A stretch of DNA of 64,000 bases from Agrobacterium tumefaciens (GTDB taxonomy: Bacteria > Pseudomonadota > Alphaproteobacteria > Rhizobiales > Rhizobiaceae), in contig NZ_SUPW01000004.1 in the NCBI RefSeq assembly GCF_013337285.1, forward strand, positions 62,001 to 126,000, read 5' to 3'. How positions within the stretch are numbered: position 1 is the first letter of the stretch; every line of letters begins with the position of its first letter. Shown one piece after another: positions 1 through 9,446 of the stretch. The notes under the pieces are model-generated. The model was not told where the DNA came from. It was given only the letters and a program-made list of their open reading frames with translations, and did no database searches. Made by a program: the position numbers and the translations under genes.

Positions 1-902
1 GGAACCGTGACGCGTGACTTCGTACCGTCGAGCGTCGTGACATCAAAGGTGCCGCCAAGCGCTGCCGTCGTCATCGAAATCGGCACGGAGCAATAAAGGT
101 CGGCACCGTCGCGCTGGAAGAACTCATGCGGTCGCACAGACAGGAAGATATAAAGATCGCCCGCCGGGCCGCCACGCATGCCGGCTTCGCCTTCGCCCTG
201 CAGGCGAATGCGGGTGCCGTCCTCAATGCCCGAGGGAATGTTGACCGAAAGCGAACGCTCTTCCGTCACGCGGCCCTGACCGTGGCACTTGCCGCAGGGA
301 TCGGAAATCGTCTGTCCGCGTCCGTGGCAGGTGGGGCAGGTGCGCTCCACCGAAAAGAAGCCCTGTGCCGCGCGCACACGGCCGGAACCCTGGCAGGTGC
401 CGCAGGTCTTGGGCTGCGTGCCGGGTTTGGCGCCAGAGCCGGAACAGACGTCGCAGGTGATCGATGTCGGAACCCTGATCTGCGCCGTCTTGCCGGCGAA
501 GGCTTCCTCCAGCGTGATTTCCATATTGTAGCGAAGGTCGGCCCCGCGCTCCCGCCCGCCCGAAGAGCGGCGCGCCCGTCCACCGCCCATCATCTCGCCG
601 AAGATGTCTTCGAAGATATCGGAGAAGCCGCCATTGGCGAAACCGCCGCCACCGCCACCGCCGCCCATGCCGCCATTTTCAAACGCGGCGTGGCCGAAAC
701 GGTCATAGGCCGCGCGCTTCTGCGGATCCTTCAGCGTTTCATAGGCTTCGTTGATTTCCTTGAACTTCCCTTCGGAATCGGCATCATCAGGGTTTTTGTC
801 CGGATGGTATTTCATCGCGAGTTTGCGGAAGGCGCTTTTCAGCTCTTTTTCGTCCGCGGTCTTGCTGACGCCAAGTGTTTCGTAAAAGTCTGCTTTCGCC
901 AT
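1..902 (-). CDS. dnaJ: Chaperone DnaJ (Hsp40), 3' end outside window
   Basis: Co-chaperone that delivers unfolded clients to DnaK and stimulates its ATPase in the cytoplasm. About 300 codons are visible. The J domain (residues 1-70) carries the HPD loop at residues 33-35. A Gly/Phe-rich linker with a run of nine glycines follows. Four CxxCxGxG zinc repeats ([32 protein letters not shown]) lie at roughly residues 150-205, and the client-binding beta domain then begins. The C-terminus lies beyond position 1. The start is the ATG at 902, which gives the usual MAKADFYE N-terminus. It lies 90 bp downstream of dnaK on the same strand, as in most proteobacteria. Very secure. Confidence 0.98.
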   Translation of the reverse strand, partial: MAKADFYETLGVSKTADEKELKSAFRKLAMKYHPDKNPDDADSEGKFKEINEAYETLKDPQKRAAYDRFGHAAFENGGMGGGGGGGGFANGGFSDIFEDIFGEMMGGGRARRSSGGRERGADLRYNMEITLEEAFAGKTAQIRVPTSITCDVCSGSGAKPGTQPKTCGTCQGSGRVRAAQGFFSVERTCPTCHGRGQTISDPCGKCHGQGRVTEERSLSVNIPSGIEDGTRIRLQGEGEAGMRGGPAGDLYIFLSVRPHEFFQRDGADLYCSVPISMTTAALGGTFDVTTLDGTKSRVTV

Positions 903-930
903 TAAGATAACAAGCCTCGCAAATGGATTT

Positions 931-952
931 CCGGCTGCACGTCGGCAGCCGG
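931..952 (-). other. Hairpin between dnaK and dnaJ
   Basis: Perfect 8-bp inverted repeat CCGGCTGC (931-938) / GCAGCCGG (945-952) with a 6-nt loop in the dnaK-dnaJ spacer. There is no T-run on the minus strand, so it is not a typical rho-independent terminator. It could be an mRNA-stabilising or processing hairpin that sets dnaK above dnaJ expression; that role is inference. Confidence 0.45.
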
Positions 953-992
953 ATGTCTTGCATATATAGACAGGAGACTAGAAGTCACGCGA

Positions 993-2894
993 TTAGGCGG
1001 ACTTCTTGTCGTCCTTGATTTCCTCATAGTCGGCGTCGACGACGTCGTCCTTACCGTCTTCGCCAGCATCGCCGGCTTCGGCCTGCTGCGCTTCGTAGAT
1101 CGCCTGCCCGAGCTTCATGGACACTTCCATGAGGGTCTGGGTCTTCGCCTGAATGTCATCGGCGTCAGGCTCGGAAGCCTCAACCGATGTCTTCAGGCTG
1201 GCAATGGCGTCTTCGATGGCCTTACGGTCGGTCTCGGAAACCTTGTCGCCATATTCCTTCACCGACTTCTCGGTGGAGTGGATAAGGCTTTCGGCCTGGT
1301 TCTTGGCTTCTACACCGGCGCGACGCTTCTTGTCTGCTTCGGCATTGGCTTCGGCGTCCTTGACCATCTTCTCGATGTCGGCGTCGGACAGACCACCGGA
1401 GGCCTGGATGCGGATCTGCTGCTCTTTGCCGGTGCCCTTGTCCTTGGCGGAAACCTGCACGATGCCGTTGGCGTCGATGTCGAAGGTCACTTCGATCTGC
1501 GGAACGCCGCGCGGCGATGGCGGCAGGCCGACGAGGTCGAACTGGCCGAGCAGCTTGTTATCCTGCGCCATTTCACGCTCGCCCTGCGAAACGCGGATGG
1601 TCACGGCCGACTGGCTGTCTTCGGCGGTCGAGAAGGTCTGGCTCTTCTTCGTCGGGATCGTCGTGTTGCGATCGATCAGACGGGTGAAGACGCCACCCAG
1701 CGTTTCGATGCCGAGCGACAGCGGGGTCACATCAAGCAACAGAACGTCCTTGACATCGCCCTGCAGAACGCCCGCCTGAATGGCGGCGCCCATGGCAACC
1801 ACTTCATCAGGGTTCACGCCCTTGTGCGGCTCCTTGCCGAACAGCTGCTTGACGACTTCCTGCACCTTCGGCATGCGGCTCATGCCGCCAACCAGAACGA
1901 CTTCGTCGATCTCGGCTGCGGTAACGCCGGCATCCTTGAGCGCAGCCTTGCACGGTGCAACGGTGCGCTGCACCAGATCGTCAACCAGGCTTTCGAACTT
2001 GGCGCGGGTCAGCTTCAGCGTCAGATGCTTCGGACCGGTGGCGTCAGCCGTGATGAACGGCAGGTTGATTTCGGTCTGCTGCGAAGACGAAAGTTCGATC
2101 TTCGCCTTTTCGGCAGCTTCCTTGAGGCGCTGCAGAGCCAGCTTGTCGCCCTTCAGGTCAATGCCCTGATCCTTCTTGAACTCGCCGGCCAGATATTCGA
2201 CCAGACGCATGTCGAAGTCTTCACCGCCGAGGAAAGTGTCGCCGTTCGTCGATTTCACTTCGAAGACGCCGTCGCCGATTTCCAGAACGGAAATATCGAA
2301 GGTGCCGCCGCCAAGGTCGTAAACGGCAATCGTCTTGCCGTCCTTCTTGTCGAGACCGTAGGCGAGTGCGGCAGCAGTCGGCTCGTTGATGATACGCAGA
2401 ACATCAAGACCGGCGATGCGGCCCGCATCCTTGGTTGCCTGGCGCTGGGCGTCGTTGAAGTAGGCCGGAACGGTGATGACGGCCTTCTCGACCTTCTCGC
2501 CGAGATAGGATTCAGCCGTTTCCTTCATCTTCTGAAGGATCATCGCGGAAATTTGCGAAGGGGAATAATTCTTGTCCTGTGCCTTCACCCATGCGTCGCC
2601 ATTGTCGCCATTGACGATTTCGAAGGGGACGAGGTGCTTGTCCTTTTCGACGGTCGGGTCTTCGTAACGACGACCGATGAGGCGCTTGACCGCAAACAGG
2701 GTGTTGGTCGGGTTGGTGACCGCCTGCCGCTTGGCCGGCTGGCCGACAAGGCGTTCGCCATCGTCGGAAAATGCCACCATGGACGGCGTGGTGCGTGCGC
2801 CTTCCGCGTTTTCAATGACTTTGATGTCCTTGCCGTCCATCACTGCGACGCAGGAATTGGTCGTGCCAAGGTCGATACCGATTACTTTTGCCAT
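993..2894 (-). CDS. dnaK: Chaperone DnaK (Hsp70)
   Basis: ATP-dependent Hsp70 chaperone of 633 aa, the normal family length. The N-terminus [16 protein letters not shown] holds the first phosphate-binding loop. The connect and phosphate-2 motifs ([19 protein letters not shown]) and the adenosine motif ([13 protein letters not shown]) follow. The substrate-binding domain begins near residue 390 after the linker [15 protein letters not shown], and the tail is acidic and lysine-rich. The ATG at 2894 was chosen because it gives the conserved N-terminus and has an AGGAGAGAAG Shine-Dalgarno; the open frame runs some 350 bases further upstream, but that part resembles nothing and overlaps the promoter and tRNA. 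Transcribed ahead of dnaJ from a heat-shock promoter. Confidence 0.99.
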   Translation of the reverse strand: MAKVIGIDLGTTNSCVAVMDGKDIKVIENAEGARTTPSMVAFSDDGERLVGQPAKRQAVTNPTNTLFAVKRLIGRRYEDPTVEKDKHLVPFEIVNGDNGDAWVKAQDKNYSPSQISAMILQKMKETAESYLGEKVEKAVITVPAYFNDAQRQATKDAGRIAGLDVLRIINEPTAAALAYGLDKKDGKTIAVYDLGGGTFDISVLEIGDGVFEVKSTNGDTFLGGEDFDMRLVEYLAGEFKKDQGIDLKGDKLALQRLKEAAEKAKIELSSSQQTEINLPFITADATGPKHLTLKLTRAKFESLVDDLVQRTVAPCKAALKDAGVTAAEIDEVVLVGGMSRMPKVQEVVKQLFGKEPHKGVNPDEVVAMGAAIQAGVLQGDVKDVLLLDVTPLSLGIETLGGVFTRLIDRNTTIPTKKSQTFSTAEDSQSAVTIRVSQGEREMAQDNKLLGQFDLVGLPPSPRGVPQIEVTFDIDANGIVQVSAKDKGTGKEQQIRIQASGGLSDADIEKMVKDAEANAEADKKRRAGVEAKNQAESLIHSTEKSVKEYGDKVSETDRKAIEDAIASLKTSVEASEPDADDIQAKTQTLMEVSMKLGQAIYEAQQAEAGDAGEDGKDDVVDADYEEIKDDKKSA

Positions 2895-2993
2895 GCTCTT
2901 CTCTCCTTGAAGCGAGCTGCCGGAACCCCGTGAGGCATTCTTGTGGCAACTCCTTGACTTGGATTTGCAACATTCGCTGCAGTTCTGCGGCGT

Positions 2994-3022
2994 ATATAAG
3001 GAGCGATTTTTCCTGCTGCAAG
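2994..3022 (-). promoter_or_regulatory. RpoH (sigma-32) heat-shock promoter of dnaK
   Basis: Read on the minus strand, CTTG (3022-3019) is followed by 17 nt and then CCTTATAT (3001-2994). This matches the RpoH pattern CTTG-N17-CyTATnT known for alphaproteobacteria. It would give a leader of about 90 nt before the dnaK ATG. The identification rests on pattern only. Confidence 0.7.
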
Positions 3023-3201
3023 GCGCAAGAGAGGGGGAAGCGCAGCAAAAAGCGCAGGAAACCTCAGTATGTGCAGAAGCATAGGCGTCAACGCTTGCGG
3101 AAGCGGGAAAACGCGACTTTGACGTTACGCGTGGCCGGATATCCTGAAGATAGATCCGGTAATGGCTTGGAGCAACGCCGGCGGCTAAAGATGAGGTGAA
3201 A

Positions 3202-3291
3202 TGGCGGACAGGGTGGGATTCGAACCCACGGTACGCTTTCACGCACACACGCGTTCCAGGCGTGCGCCTTAAACCACTCGGCCACCTGTCC
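3202..3291 (-). tRNA. tRNA-Ser (anticodon GGA)
   Basis: A 90-nt class II tRNA on the minus strand. The acceptor stem GGACAGG pairs with CCTGTCC. The D arm contains GTGGCCGAGTGG, and the anticodon loop CTGGAAC has anticodon GGA. A long variable arm is typical of serine tRNAs, the T loop is GGTTCGAATCC, and the 3' CCA is encoded. It reads UCC/UCU serine codons. Confidence 0.96.
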
Positions 3292-3511
3292 TTTTTTCAA
3301 ATCTGCATGTTTTGAAGAATGCAAATCACTGGAACGGCGCGATATATACCGATGAATTCGCAGGGATCAACACGAATCTGACAGTTTTTTGAAATGTCGG
3401 CAATTTCCTGCATTTAGATGCGGTTGCAAACGGGTTTTACCACCTTTATCGATGCGCTATATGTTTCAAAACATGTTCGTTGAAGAGGCGGACCATAACC
3501 GAGGTGTCCCG

Positions 3512-3829
3512 ATGAAAGCTTTTTTGCGGTTTTTGAGCTTTCTTCTCCTTCTCGCGGCGGTTTTTCTGGGTGTGCTTGATTCGATCCGCTCGGTTTCCAC
3601 ATCCTCGGTCAATATTACCGGCATCCTGTCCGTCTGGAATTATTTTCTTCCTGCCTCGCGCACCATGGTGGAAGCCGCCGTGGGTCACTATATTCACCCT
3701 GAAGCGTGGCGCTTCATTGAAAATGCGCTGTCGGCGCTGCCCGCATTTGCTTTTTTCCTCGTCCTGTCGCTGCTTTGCTGGATGGCCGGTTACAGGAAGC
3801 ACAAGGTGATGAGGCGCTTGCCGGTCTGA
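3512..3829 (+). CDS. Small two-helix membrane protein of unknown function
   Basis: A 105-aa protein with a hydrophobic helix near residues 3-23 (LRFLSFLLLLAAVFLGVL) and a second near 79-99 (ALPAFAFFLVLSLLCWMAGY), with a short soluble loop between them and a basic C-terminus. The ATG at 3512 is preceded by GAGGTG at a good distance; an upstream in-frame ATG would add a hydrophilic stretch with no clear ribosome site. It lies 77 bp before msrA on the same strand and may be cotranscribed. I do not recognise a characterised family; topology suggests an inner-membrane protein with both ends in the cytoplasm. Confidence 0.75.
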   Translation: MKAFLRFLSFLLLLAAVFLGVLDSIRSVSTSSVNITGILSVWNYFLPASRTMVEAAVGHYIHPEAWRFIENALSALPAFAFFLVLSLLCWMAGYRKHKVMRRLPV

Positions 3830-3906
3830 TTTGTCAGCCTGAACGACGTTGGCGCCCGCAGATGTGAACCATGAGAAGCGGCGATATTGGCCGCACGGAG
3901 GTCCCG

Positions 3907-4557
3907 ATGTTCCTGTTCGATACGCTTTCAAAAAAGACGACGATGCCGACCGAAGAGACTGCTTTGCCGGGTCGTGAAGAGGCGCTTGTCGTGCCGGAGA
4001 ACCATTTCGTCAATGGTCGGCCGTTGAAGGGGCCTTATCCCGACGGTCTGGAAATCATCTATCTCGGTATGGGTTGTTTCTGGGGCGCGGAACGGTTGTT
4101 CTGGCAGACGCCGGGCGTGTGGGTAACGGCGGTGGGTTATGCCGGCGGCTTTACCGAGAATCCGACCTATCAGGAGACGACGACCGGCCAGACAGGCCAT
4201 GCTGAAGTCGTCAAGGTCGTCTATGATCCGGCTGTGATCTCTTTGTCGGGCCTGCTCAGGATATTCTTCGAGGAGCATGATCCGACCCAGGGGATGCGGC
4301 AGGGCAACGATGTGGGTACGACCTATCGTTCGACCATTTATGCAACGACCGAAGGCCAGCTGCAGCAGGCGCAAAAGGCGCGCGACGCTTTTCAGCAGGC
4401 TCTGGAGGCGGCAGGCCATGGCCGGGCCATTACCACCGAAATCGGGCCGCTTGAAACATTTTATTATGCTGAGGACTATCATCAGCAATATCTTGCCAAG
4501 AACCCGGGTGGTTACTGCGGCCTGCGCGGAACCGGCGTAAGTTGCAATATCGACTAG
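3907..4557 (+). CDS. msrA: Peptide methionine-S-sulfoxide reductase MsrA
   Basis: Reduces S-epimers of methionine sulfoxide in proteins, a repair step after oxidative damage. The 216-aa product has the catalytic motif [13 protein letters not shown] with nucleophilic Cys57. It also has the conserved YAGG, GHAEVV and FFEEHDPT blocks and the [20 protein letters not shown] region with resolving cysteines at the C-terminus. The ATG at 3907 follows CGGAGG; the frame is open to 3871, but that extension is not conserved. A strong inverted repeat lies just downstream. Confidence 0.96.
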   Translation: MFLFDTLSKKTTMPTEETALPGREEALVVPENHFVNGRPLKGPYPDGLEIIYLGMGCFWGAERLFWQTPGVWVTAVGYAGGFTENPTYQETTTGQTGHAEVVKVVYDPAVISLSGLLRIFFEEHDPTQGMRQGNDVGTTYRSTIYATTEGQLQQAQKARDAFQQALEAAGHGRAITTEIGPLETFYYAEDYHQQYLAKNPGGYCGLRGTGVSCNID

Positions 4558-4571
4558 ATTTTTTGCAGATT

Positions 4572-4623
4572 GACCCGGTGGAAAGACCAAAAAAGCGCCA
4601 GATAAAAGTTTTTCCACCGGGTC
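4572..4623. repeat. 13-bp perfect inverted repeat downstream of msrA
   Basis: Arms GACCCGGTGGAAA (4572-4584) and TTTCCACCGGGTC (4611-4623) are separated by a 26-nt loop rich in A, and an A7 run follows the right arm. On the minus strand the T-run would precede the stem, and on the plus strand no T-run follows, so it is not a textbook terminator. It may still end msrA transcription, or be a palindromic intergenic repeat. The remaining 148 bases to the next start show only short imperfect repeats. Confidence 0.6.
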
Positions 4624-4771
4624 AAAAAAACCGGATGAATTTTTCATTGAGCCATGCAAGGATATGAGGCAAGCACAGCCGGTATAACGGCTGGCGGTTC
4701 CGCAGACATTCCCGGTAAACGGGTTTGCGGGAGGACCCTTATAATATCAATTGCAACAACAGGGCTGCACA

Positions 4772-5764
4772 ATGAAAAAATCCCTTCTGACGCTTTTTGC
4801 GCTTGCCGCAATGTCGGCTTCTGCGCTCGCTGCGGATGTCAAGCCGGCGCTGGTCTATGGCACGGGCGGCAAGTTCGACAAGTCGTTCAATGAAGCCGCT
4901 GCGGCCGGCGCTGAAAAGTTCAAGGCGGAAACGGGCATCGAGTACCGTGACTTTGAGCCGACCAGCGACACGCAGGGTGAACAGGCCATCCGCAACTTCG
5001 CCAGCAAGGGCTTCAACCCCGTCATCGCCGTGTCCTTCGCTTGGACCTCGGCCATGGAAAAGGTTGCAGCCGAATTCCCAGACACCAAATTCGTGATTGT
5101 CGATTCCGTTGTCGAGCTGCCGAATGTCCGCTCCGTCGTCTACAAGGAGCATGAAGGTTCCTACCTCGTCGGTCTTCTGGCGGGAATGGCTTCCAAGACC
5201 GGCAAGGTCGGCTTCATCGGCGGTATGGATATTCCGCTGATCCGTAAATTCGCCTGTGGTTATGCACAGGGCGCCAAGGCGGCCAACGACAAGATCGAAG
5301 TCTTCCAGAACATGACCGGCACCACGGGTGCTGCCTGGAACGATCCGGTGCGCGGCGGCGAACTCACCAAAAACCAGATCGACCAGGGTGCGGACGTGAT
5401 CTACGCGGCAGCCGGTGCGACCGGTATCGGTGTGCTGCAGACCGCCGCCGACAACAAGAAGTTCTCGATCGGCGTCGATTCCAACCAGAACCACCTGCAT
5501 CCGGGTTCCGTTCTGACATCCATGGTCAAGCGTGTCGATCTGGCCGTCTATAATGCCTATAAGGATACCAAGGACGATAAGTTCACCCCCGGTATCGTGG
5601 CGCTCGGCGTCAAGGAAGACGGCGTGGCCTATGCTTTGGACGACAACAACAAGGCGCTGATCACGCCTGAGATGATTGCCGCCGTGGACAAGGCGAAGGC
5701 CGACATTATCTCCGGCGCAGTCAAGGTCCACGACTATATGGCGGACAATTCCTGCCCGAAATGA
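4772..5764 (+). CDS. BMP-family ABC transporter substrate-binding protein (nucleoside)
   Basis: Periplasmic binding protein of 330 aa in the PnrA/BMP family. A signal peptide (residues 1-21, ending SASALAA) is followed by the family's start VKPALVYGTGGKFDKSFNEAA. The motifs EHEGSYLVGLLAG, KVGFIGGMDIPLIRKFACGY and GADVIYAAAGATGIGVLQ are typical. Members bind purine or pyrimidine nucleosides. The ATPase, both permeases and five nucleoside-degrading enzymes that follow on the same strand support a nucleoside ligand here. No lipobox is seen, so it should be soluble. The ATG at 4772 directly starts the signal peptide. An RNA hairpin follows the stop, which may raise its level relative to the transporter genes. 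Confidence 0.93.
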   Translation: MKKSLLTLFALAAMSASALAADVKPALVYGTGGKFDKSFNEAAAAGAEKFKAETGIEYRDFEPTSDTQGEQAIRNFASKGFNPVIAVSFAWTSAMEKVAAEFPDTKFVIVDSVVELPNVRSVVYKEHEGSYLVGLLAGMASKTGKVGFIGGMDIPLIRKFACGYAQGAKAANDKIEVFQNMTGTTGAAWNDPVRGGELTKNQIDQGADVIYAAAGATGIGVLQTAADNKKFSIGVDSNQNHLHPGSVLTSMVKRVDLAVYNAYKDTKDDKFTPGIVALGVKEDGVAYALDDNNKALITPEMIAAVDKAKADIISGAVKVHDYMADNSCPK

Positions 5765-5778
5765 TATGATATGCAACT

Positions 5779-5814
5779 GGGGCGCATGATGAATTTTCAT
5801 CTTGCGCCCTTTTC
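5779..5814 (+). terminator. Hairpin with short T-run between binding protein and ATPase genes
   Basis: GGGCGCA (5779-5785) pairs with TGCGCCC (5803-5809), and an inner GATGAA/TTCATC extension separated by one mismatch lengthens the stem. TTTTC follows. The position suits a partial terminator or mRNA-stabilising structure that lets the binding protein be made in excess over the ATPase and permeases. Confidence 0.6.
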
Positions 5815-5841
5815 ATATCCAGCCTTCGGAGAGGTTTCGGT

Positions 5842-7353
5842 TTGAATATGGACCCAGCAATTGAACTCGTGGGCATCGACAAGAAATTCGGTGCCGTTCA
5901 CGCCAACAAGAATATCAATCTGACCGTTGCCAAGGGCACGATCCACGGCATCATCGGGGAAAATGGCGCCGGAAAATCGACCTTGATGTCGATCCTCTAT
6001 GGTTTTTACCAGGCAGATGCCGGCGAAATCCGCGTGAACGGCGCACCCGTTACGATCCGTGACAGTCAGGCCGCGATCAGTGCCGGTATCGGCATGGTCC
6101 ATCAGCATTTCATGCTGGTGGAAAATTTCACCGTGCTTGAAAATGTGATGCTGGGTGCTGAGGGCGGCGCATTGCTGGCCAAAGGCCGGGCCGGTGCACG
6201 CAAGGAGCTGAAGCGCCTGGAGGATGATTACGGGCTGGAAGTCGATCCGGATGCGGTGATCGAGGAATTGCCCGTTGGTCTGCAGCAGCGCGTCGAAATC
6301 CTCAAGGCCATGTATCGTGGCGCTGAAATCCTGATCCTCGACGAGCCGACCGGCGTTCTGACGCCGGCTGAGGCCGATCACCTTTTCAAGATCCTCGGTG
6401 TTCTGCGTGAGCAGGGTAAGACCATCATCCTCATCACCCACAAGCTGCGCGAAATCATGGCGATCACGGACTCCGTCTCCGTCATGCGCCGCGGTGAAAT
6501 GGTGGCAACCCGCAAGACCTCCGAAACCAGCGTCGAGGAGCTGGCCGAACTGATGGTTGGCCGCCGGGTGCTGCTGCGGGTGGAAAAGGGCGAGACGACG
6601 CCGGGCGAGGTTCTCCTCTCCATCCGCAATCTCACAGTAAAGGACAGCCGCGGCGTCACCATGGTGGACGATGTTTCGCTGGATGTCCGCGCCGGTGAAA
6701 TCGTCGGCATCGCCGGGGTCGCCGGCAATGGACAATCGGAACTGCTGGAAGCCATCGCCGGCATACGCAAGCCCTCTTCGGGCGAGATATGGGTGGATGG
6801 CCAGAAGGTGGATCGTCCCGATCCGGCGATCCTGCGCAAGCTCGGCCTCGCGCATATCCCGGAAGACCGCCATCATATGGGGCTGGTGCTGAAATTCGAG
6901 GAATATGAAAACTCCATCCTCGGTTATCACCATGACGAGCGTTACGGCAGGGGGCTGTTCCTGAACCCCGAGGCCATCCGCAAGGATGCGATCGAAAAGA
7001 TCGAGAAATACGATATCCGCCCGCCGAACCCCCATTTGAAGACCGCAAATTTTTCAGGCGGTAATCAGCAGAAGATCGTCGTCGCCCGTGAAATCGAGCG
7101 CGATCCGAAGATGCTGATCATCGGCCAGCCGACGCGCGGTGTGGATATCGGCGCCATCGAATTCATCCATCGGCGCATCATCGAAATGCGTGATGCCGGC
7201 AAGGCGATTTTACTGGTTTCGGTCGAACTCGATGAAATCCGTTCCCTTTCGGACCGGATCATGGTCATGTTCGCCGGCCGGGTCGTTGGAGAAAAAACGG
7301 CGGAAGCCGAAGAACAGACGCTGGGCCTGATGATGGCCGGCATCGCCGCATGA
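5842..7353 (+). CDS. Nucleoside ABC transporter, duplicated ATPase (NupO/YufO type)
   Basis: A 503-aa protein with two ABC domains, as in sugar/nucleoside-type transporters. The first has Walker A GENGAGKST and Walker B ILILDEPTGVLTPAE, with a weakened signature (LPVGLQQRVEI). The second has a degenerate Walker A (GVAGNGQSE) and signature FSGGNQQKIVVARE, then the MLIIGQPTRGVD Walker B. This asymmetry is usual in the family. TTG at 5842 is the favoured start because GGAGAGG lies about 8 nt upstream; the ATG at 5848 is two codons later. Energises the permeases that follow at once. Confidence 0.95.
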   Translation: MNMDPAIELVGIDKKFGAVHANKNINLTVAKGTIHGIIGENGAGKSTLMSILYGFYQADAGEIRVNGAPVTIRDSQAAISAGIGMVHQHFMLVENFTVLENVMLGAEGGALLAKGRAGARKELKRLEDDYGLEVDPDAVIEELPVGLQQRVEILKAMYRGAEILILDEPTGVLTPAEADHLFKILGVLREQGKTIILITHKLREIMAITDSVSVMRRGEMVATRKTSETSVEELAELMVGRRVLLRVEKGETTPGEVLLSIRNLTVKDSRGVTMVDDVSLDVRAGEIVGIAGVAGNGQSELLEAIAGIRKPSSGEIWVDGQKVDRPDPAILRKLGLAHIPEDRHHMGLVLKFEEYENSILGYHHDERYGRGLFLNPEAIRKDAIEKIEKYDIRPPNPHLKTANFSGGNQQKIVVAREIERDPKMLIIGQPTRGVDIGAIEFIHRRIIEMRDAGKAILLVSVELDEIRSLSDRIMVMFAGRVVGEKTAEAEEQTLGLMMAGIAA

Positions 7354-7360
7354 GGCATGA

Positions 7361-8464
7361 ATGAGCACCGCTTCCGCACCCCTACCAAACTGGATCAGCT
7401 ACGGCCTGTTGCCGCTGCTGAATGTCATAACCGCCTTTCTGATTTCCGGGCTCGTCGTCTGGTCCATCGGCGAAAACCCGCTGGCAGCACTTCGTCTGCT
7501 GATCGAAGGCGCGCTCGGCCGCGGCGATGCCATCGGTTTCACGCTGTTTTACACGACGAGCTTCATTTTCACCGGCCTCTCTGTTGCGGTCGCCTTTCAT
7601 GCCGGCCTGTTCAACATCGGCTCCGAAGGTCAGGCCTATATTGGCGGGCTGGGTGCGGCGCTGGTGGCGCTGGCGCTTGATCGGTATGTACCGTGGTATG
7701 TGACGATGCCCTTCGCCGTCATCGGCGCTGCGGTTTTCGGCGCGGCCTGGGCCTTTATTCCGGCCTGGCTGCAGGCCAAACGCGGCAGTCACGTCGTCAT
7801 CACCACCATCATGTTCAACTTCATCGCTGCGGCCTTAATGGTTTACCTGTTGGTGAATGTGCTGATCGTGCCGGGCAAGATGGCGCCGGAAACGCGCACC
7901 TTCCTGCCCGGTGGCCAACTGCCGAAGCTGGACTGGCTGATGGCGTGGTTCGGCCTCAAGCTCGGGCCGGCGCCGTTCAACGTCTCCTTCCTTATCGCGC
8001 TGGTCATGTGTTTTCTCGTCTGGGTGCTGATCTGGCGCACCAAGCTCGGTTATGAGATGCGCACGCTCGGCGTCAGCCCTTCCGCCGCCATTTATGCCGG
8101 CATTCCCTATGCGCGCACCGTCATCATCGCCATGCTCATTTCCGGTGGTCTGGCGGGCATGATGGCCCTGAACCCGGTCATGGGCGCTTCAGCGCGCCTG
8201 CAGGTGGAATTCGTCGGCGGTGCGGGCTTCGTCGGCATCGCCGTATCGCTGATGGGGCGAAGCCATCCTCTCGGCATCATCTTCTCGGCATTACTGTTCG
8301 GCATCCTCTATCAGGGCGGTGCGGATCTTTCCTTCGAAATGCCGAACATTACCCGCGAGATGATCGTGGTCATCCAGGGTCTGGTGATCCTGTTCGCCGG
8401 TGCGCTGGAATATATGTACCGGCCGACGATCGTCCACATCTACCAGCGTTTGGCAAAGGGGTGA
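7361..8464 (+). CDS. Nucleoside ABC transporter permease 1 (YufP type)
   Basis: Inner-membrane permease of 367 aa, BPD_transp_2 family, with about nine to ten hydrophobic segments. The family motif FNIGSEGQAYIGGLGAA lies near residue 80, and the EAA-like coupling region GVSPSAAIYAGIPYART near residue 235. It begins 7 bp after the ATPase stop and is followed 6 bp later by a second, shorter permease; such unequal permease pairs are the rule for BMP-dependent nucleoside transporters. Confidence 0.94.
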   Translation: MSTASAPLPNWISYGLLPLLNVITAFLISGLVVWSIGENPLAALRLLIEGALGRGDAIGFTLFYTTSFIFTGLSVAVAFHAGLFNIGSEGQAYIGGLGAALVALALDRYVPWYVTMPFAVIGAAVFGAAWAFIPAWLQAKRGSHVVITTIMFNFIAAALMVYLLVNVLIVPGKMAPETRTFLPGGQLPKLDWLMAWFGLKLGPAPFNVSFLIALVMCFLVWVLIWRTKLGYEMRTLGVSPSAAIYAGIPYARTVIIAMLISGGLAGMMALNPVMGASARLQVEFVGGAGFVGIAVSLMGRSHPLGIIFSALLFGILYQGGADLSFEMPNITREMIVVIQGLVILFAGALEYMYRPTIVHIYQRLAKG

Positions 8465-8470
8465 GCTGAT

Positions 8471-9442
8471 ATGGATTTTTTCGATATGCTGGTCAGCATT
8501 CTCGGCTCGACCGTCCGTCTCACCATCCCGCTTCTGTTCACCGCACTTGCCGGGCTGTTTTCCGAACGCGCCGGCGTGTTCGATATCGGTCTTGAAGGCA
8601 AGATGCTGGCGGCGGCCTTTGCGTCCGCCTGTGTTGCCTATCTTACCGCAAACCCGTGGGCCGGTCTTCTGGCGGGCATTGGCGTCTCCATCGCGTTTTC
8701 GCTGATCCACGGCTTTGCCGTGATCACCAATCGCGGCAACCAGATCGTGTCTGGCGTCGCGCTCAATTTCATTGCCGCCGGTCTGACGGTGGTGCTGGGC
8801 CAGGCGTGGTTCGGGCAGGGCGGCCGCACGCCGCAATTGCCGGGCGAGGGCCGTTTTACACCGATTATTCTGCCCGGCGCGGATGCGATGCGCGAAGTGC
8901 CGTTCATCGGCCCGCTTTATGCCAATGTCATTTCCGGCAATAATATCCTTACCTATCTTGCCTTCCTGGCGGTGCCGCTCTCCTGGTGGGTGCTTTACCG
9001 CACTCGCTTCGGCCTGCGGCTGCGCGCCGTCGGTGAAAATCCGGGTGCTGTCGATACGGCTGGCATTTCGGTGACGTGGATGCGTTACCGCGCCGTCATC
9101 GTCGCGGGTTTCCTCTGCGGTTTCTCAGGCGCCTATCTGGCTGTCGCGCAGTCGGCAGCCTTCATCGCTAACATGTCGGCAGGCAAGGGTTATATCGCGC
9201 TTGCCGCCTTGATTTTCGCGAAATGGAAGCCGGTGCCGGTCATGTTCGCCTGCCTGCTGTTCGGTTTCCTCGATGCCTTCGCCAATTTCATGCAGGGCAA
9301 ATCCGTGCCGGGTATTGGGGAAGTACCGGTGCAGATTTTCCAGGCCATGCCCTATATCCTGACCTGCATCCTGCTTGCCGGTTTCATCGGCGTCGCCAAG
9401 CCTCCCAAGGCCGGTGGCGTTGCCTATGCGAAGGAGCGTTAA
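8471..9442 (+). CDS. Nucleoside ABC transporter permease 2 (YufQ type)
   Basis: A 323-aa integral membrane protein of the same permease family. The motif FDIGLEGKMLAAAFASA near residue 37 mirrors the first permease, and the coupling stretch VGENPGAVDTAGISVTWMR lies near residue 190. It probably forms the heterodimeric channel with the preceding gene product. The ATG at 8471 comes 6 bp after the first permease stop. The cytidine deaminase gene starts 4 bp after its end, tying uptake to catabolism in one transcript. Confidence 0.94.
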   Translation: MDFFDMLVSILGSTVRLTIPLLFTALAGLFSERAGVFDIGLEGKMLAAAFASACVAYLTANPWAGLLAGIGVSIAFSLIHGFAVITNRGNQIVSGVALNFIAAGLTVVLGQAWFGQGGRTPQLPGEGRFTPIILPGADAMREVPFIGPLYANVISGNNILTYLAFLAVPLSWWVLYRTRFGLRLRAVGENPGAVDTAGISVTWMRYRAVIVAGFLCGFSGAYLAVAQSAAFIANMSAGKGYIALAALIFAKWKPVPVMFACLLFGFLDAFANFMQGKSVPGIGEVPVQIFQAMPYILTCILLAGFIGVAKPPKAGGVAYAKER

Positions 9443-9446
9443 ACTC

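Noticed and set aside
1278-2933. 551-codon open frame antisense to dnaK
   Set aside because: High-GC coding strand produces long mirror frames; protein composition (rich in Leu, Asp, Gly, Arg with no motif) is that of a shadow and the sense frame is certain.
2895-3248. Upstream extension of the dnaK frame (about 118 extra codons)
   Set aside because: It overlaps the RpoH promoter and the tRNA-Ser gene, shows no conserved residues, and the ATG at 2894 gives the universal DnaK N-terminus.
4624-4771. Purine or other riboswitch before the nucleoside binding protein
   Set aside because: I could not find conserved aptamer core sequences; only small inverted repeats are present.
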